DNA of 14,705 nt, from assembly GCA_015494245.1 (NCBI GenBank), contig WGBN01000024.1, forward strand, positions 1 to 14,705, written 5' to 3'. The translations under genes and the position numbers were made by a program. The notes beneath the pieces are model-generated. The model was not told the DNA's origin and did no database searches. It was given only the letters and a program-made list of their open reading frames with translations. Source of the stretch: Saprospiraceae bacterium. GTDB lineage: Bacteria; Bacteroidota; Bacteroidia; Chitinophagales; Saprospiraceae. This document shows, in pieces, positions 13,479 to 14,705 of the stretch; position 1 is the stretch's first letter, and every line of letters begins with the position of its first letter.

Positions 13479-14357
13479 ATGAAGAAGTTTTTTGTAAGGC
13501 TTGCCGCTTGGCCCCTGTTGCTTTTCAGCCTCTCGCTGGTCTTTTTTTTCGGAGCCAATGTCCTTTCGGCTCAGGATCAGGATTATGTATATCGGACTTT
13601 CAGAGGCACCCGCGTCATCAACGGGCATTCTCTGGAGACCGTGCATACGGGAGAATTGGAATTTCTCATTTCTCACCGCTTTGGTTACATCAACAGAGGA
13701 GCTTATGAGTTTTTTGGTCTCGACCAGGCGACCATGAGGTTGGGGTTTGAGTATGGTGTTACCGATCGCCTCATGCTGGGCGTGGGGCGCAGCACCTATG
13801 GAAAGCATTACGATGCTTTCGCCAAATTTCGGCTCTTGCGGCAGCGCACAGATGGCAAAATCCCCCTGTCTATCACCCTTCTCGCCTCTGCTGCCATCAA
13901 TACCCTTAAGCCCACGGACCCCAATTTCCCCATTTACCTGCAATCCCGCCTCGCTTATACCTGGCAGTTGCTTATAGGAGGCAAGGTCAACGATCGCCTC
14001 AGCCTGCAGCTCATGCCTACCATCGTGCACTACAACCTGGTAGAAACGGCTGATGACCACAACGACCTCTTGAGCGCAGGTGCTGCCATCCGTTTCCGCT
14101 TCACCAAAAACGTGGCCATCCTCGCAGAGTACTACTACGTACTCCCGGGCCAGCGAACGCAGGAATTGCACGATGCCTTTGCCATAGGCTTCGACATCAA
14201 TACCGGCGGCCACGTCTTCCAGCTCCAAATCACCAATGCCACCGGCATGATCGAAAAAGCCTTCATAGGCGAAACCACCGGAGATTGGGCCAGAGGCGAT
14301 ATCCGCCTGGGCTTTAATATCGCACGAACCTTTAAGCTGAAGGGGCGGCGGTATTGA
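13479..14357 (+). CDS. Predicted outer-membrane beta-barrel protein (DUF5777-like)
   Basis: This is a 292-residue protein with a long signal peptide (1 to about 31, ending VLSAQ), then alternating hydrophobic/polar strands with many aromatic residues. It contains ETVHTGELEFLISHRFGYIN, ATMRLGFEYGVTDRLMLGVG and repeated turns of the type NDR or TKN, and ends on an aromatic residue (GRRY). This is the texture of a small outer-membrane barrel of about 10-14 strands. From memory it fits the family called DUF5777, often next to c-type cytochromes in Bacteroidota; that name is not checked. ATG 13479 lies 5 bases after the stop of the mono-haem lipoprotein gene, so it belongs to the same operon. It is a candidate porin or docking barrel for the lipoprotein cytochromes. 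Confidence 0.8.
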   Translation: MKKFFVRLAAWPLLLFSLSLVFFFGANVLSAQDQDYVYRTFRGTRVINGHSLETVHTGELEFLISHRFGYINRGAYEFFGLDQATMRLGFEYGVTDRLMLGVGRSTYGKHYDAFAKFRLLRQRTDGKIPLSITLLASAAINTLKPTDPNFPIYLQSRLAYTWQLLIGGKVNDRLSLQLMPTIVHYNLVETADDHNDLLSAGAAIRFRFTKNVAILAEYYYVLPGQRTQELHDAFAIGFDINTGGHVFQLQITNATGMIEKAFIGETTGDWARGDIRLGFNIARTFKLKGRRY

Positions 14358-14393
14358 GCCTTATGTTGCATCTCATTTATCAATGCTATTGTC

Positions 14394-14411
14394 TGCCTTT
14401 CGGCAAATGCC
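14394..14411. repeat. 18-bp repeat, copy B (inverted relative to copy A at 3455)
   Basis: TGCCTTTCGGCAAATGCC is the exact reverse complement of 3455-3472. It lies 37 bases after the barrel stop codon and contains a TGCC/GGCA stem. No T-tract follows, so it is not called a terminator. Confidence 0.5.
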
Positions 14412-14447
14412 AGACACGAAGCGCTGTTTCGCTCACCGGATGAAAAG

Positions 14448-14481
14448 ATACAGCTCAAAAGTTTGAAATATTGAGCTGTAT
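14448..14481. promoter_or_regulatory. Palindromic operator candidate upstream of winged-helix gene
   Basis: ATACAGCTCAA (14448-14458) is perfectly inverted as TTGAGCTGTAT (14471-14481) with a 12-base spacer. The right arm sits between the -33 and -7 promoter elements and the spacer contains the -33 TTTG. Occupancy by a dimeric regulator would therefore block the promoter. The downstream gene begins with a DNA-binding fold, so autoregulation is plausible. Confidence 0.55.
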
Positions 14482-14493
14482 TTGCTATATTTG
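14462..14493 (+). promoter_or_regulatory. Bacteroidota-type promoter for the winged-helix gene
   Basis: TTTG at 14462-14465, a 20-base gap, then TATATTTG at 14486-14493 fits the Bacteroidota -33/-7 consensus TTTG-N19-21-TAnnTTTG exactly. Transcription would start near 14499, leaving a leader of about 12 bases before ATG 14511. Confidence 0.6.
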
Positions 14494-14510
14494 TGAGCTA
14501 AATAAGTGGT

Positions 14511-14705
14511 ATGAAGATAGAAAACTTGATATTGGAGTTCCTAAAACAAAATCCAGAGAGTTCTTCCGGAGATATCCAGCGAGGAATACCGGAGAAAAAA
14601 AGTATTGCCACGATAAAAAGAAGTTTGGCAAAACTTGTGGTAAAGAAATTAGTATCTTCAACAGGAAAGGGGAAGGCAACCAGATATAGGTTGTCAGCAT
14701 ATTAC
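14511..14705 (+). CDS. N-terminus of a winged-helix DNA-binding protein, cut by window end
   Basis: 65 codons from ATG 14511 are open to the window edge, so the gene is partial. The sequence MKIENLILEFLKQNPES is a first helix, SSGDIQRGI a second, SIATIKRSLAKLVVKKLV the likely recognition helix, and SSTGKGKATRYRLS the basic wing. Together they form a winged helix-turn-helix. I recall such N-termini at the front of Fic-family proteins in Bacteroidota, but the catalytic part is outside the window, so this is only a suggestion; a free-standing transcription regulator is equally possible. It has its own promoter and palindrome. Base composition is visibly more A+T-rich than the upstream operon, which may indicate acquisition by transfer. 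Confidence 0.7.
   Translation, partial: MKIENLILEFLKQNPESSSGDIQRGIPEKKSIATIKRSLAKLVVKKLVSSTGKGKATRYRLSAYY

Noticed and set aside
13383..14228. 281-codon open frame on the - strand
   Set aside because: It is antisense to the barrel gene and to the end of the mono-haem lipoprotein gene, with no recognisable features.

Overview
The window looks like a chromosomal segment of a Bacteroidota bacterium, possibly Saprospiria-like (the class is a guess). The reasons are start regions that are A-rich and lack Shine-Dalgarno sequences, a promoter of the TTTG-N20-TAnnTTTG type near the right end, lipoproteins with Bacteroidota-style signal sequences, an IF-2 with a long basic linker, and a sigma/anti-sigma/Spy-like trio typical of the phylum. 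No rRNA, tRNA, CRISPR array or recognisable transposase is visible.

Layout. Positions 1-5144 (+): the 3' part of infB, an O-antigen ligase-type membrane protein, then an ECF sigma factor, a single-span putative anti-sigma protein and a small exported Spy-like protein, closed by a strong hairpin terminator. Positions 5143-6162 (-): a VAT1-like quinone oxidoreductase, convergent on that terminator. Positions 6163-8698 form a repeat-rich block. It contains an intact AAA-ATPase/PD-(D/E)XK gene (6791-8335, -), an eroded remnant of a second copy of the same gene (6377-6461), and a 128-bp direct repeat (125/128 identical) on each side of the intact gene. Positions 8699-11029 (-): a conserved protein of unknown function followed by a VanY-type peptidase lipoprotein. 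Positions 11184-14357 (+): a cluster of a two-haem cytochrome c, two lipoproteins with together three haem-binding sites, and a predicted outer-membrane beta-barrel. At 14511 a winged-helix protein begins behind a promoter overlapped by an 11-bp-arm palindrome, and it runs off the window.

How the parts may work together. The sigma/anti-sigma/Spy-like trio reads as an envelope-stress circuit. The 11184-14357 cluster carries five haem sites in three exported proteins plus a barrel, so it is a candidate envelope or trans-outer-membrane electron-transfer module; this is the most interesting functional unit here. The 6163-8698 block records duplication and decay of a multi-copy ATPase gene with its repeat-laden upstream region. 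Functional statements rest on motif recognition by eye. No database search was run.
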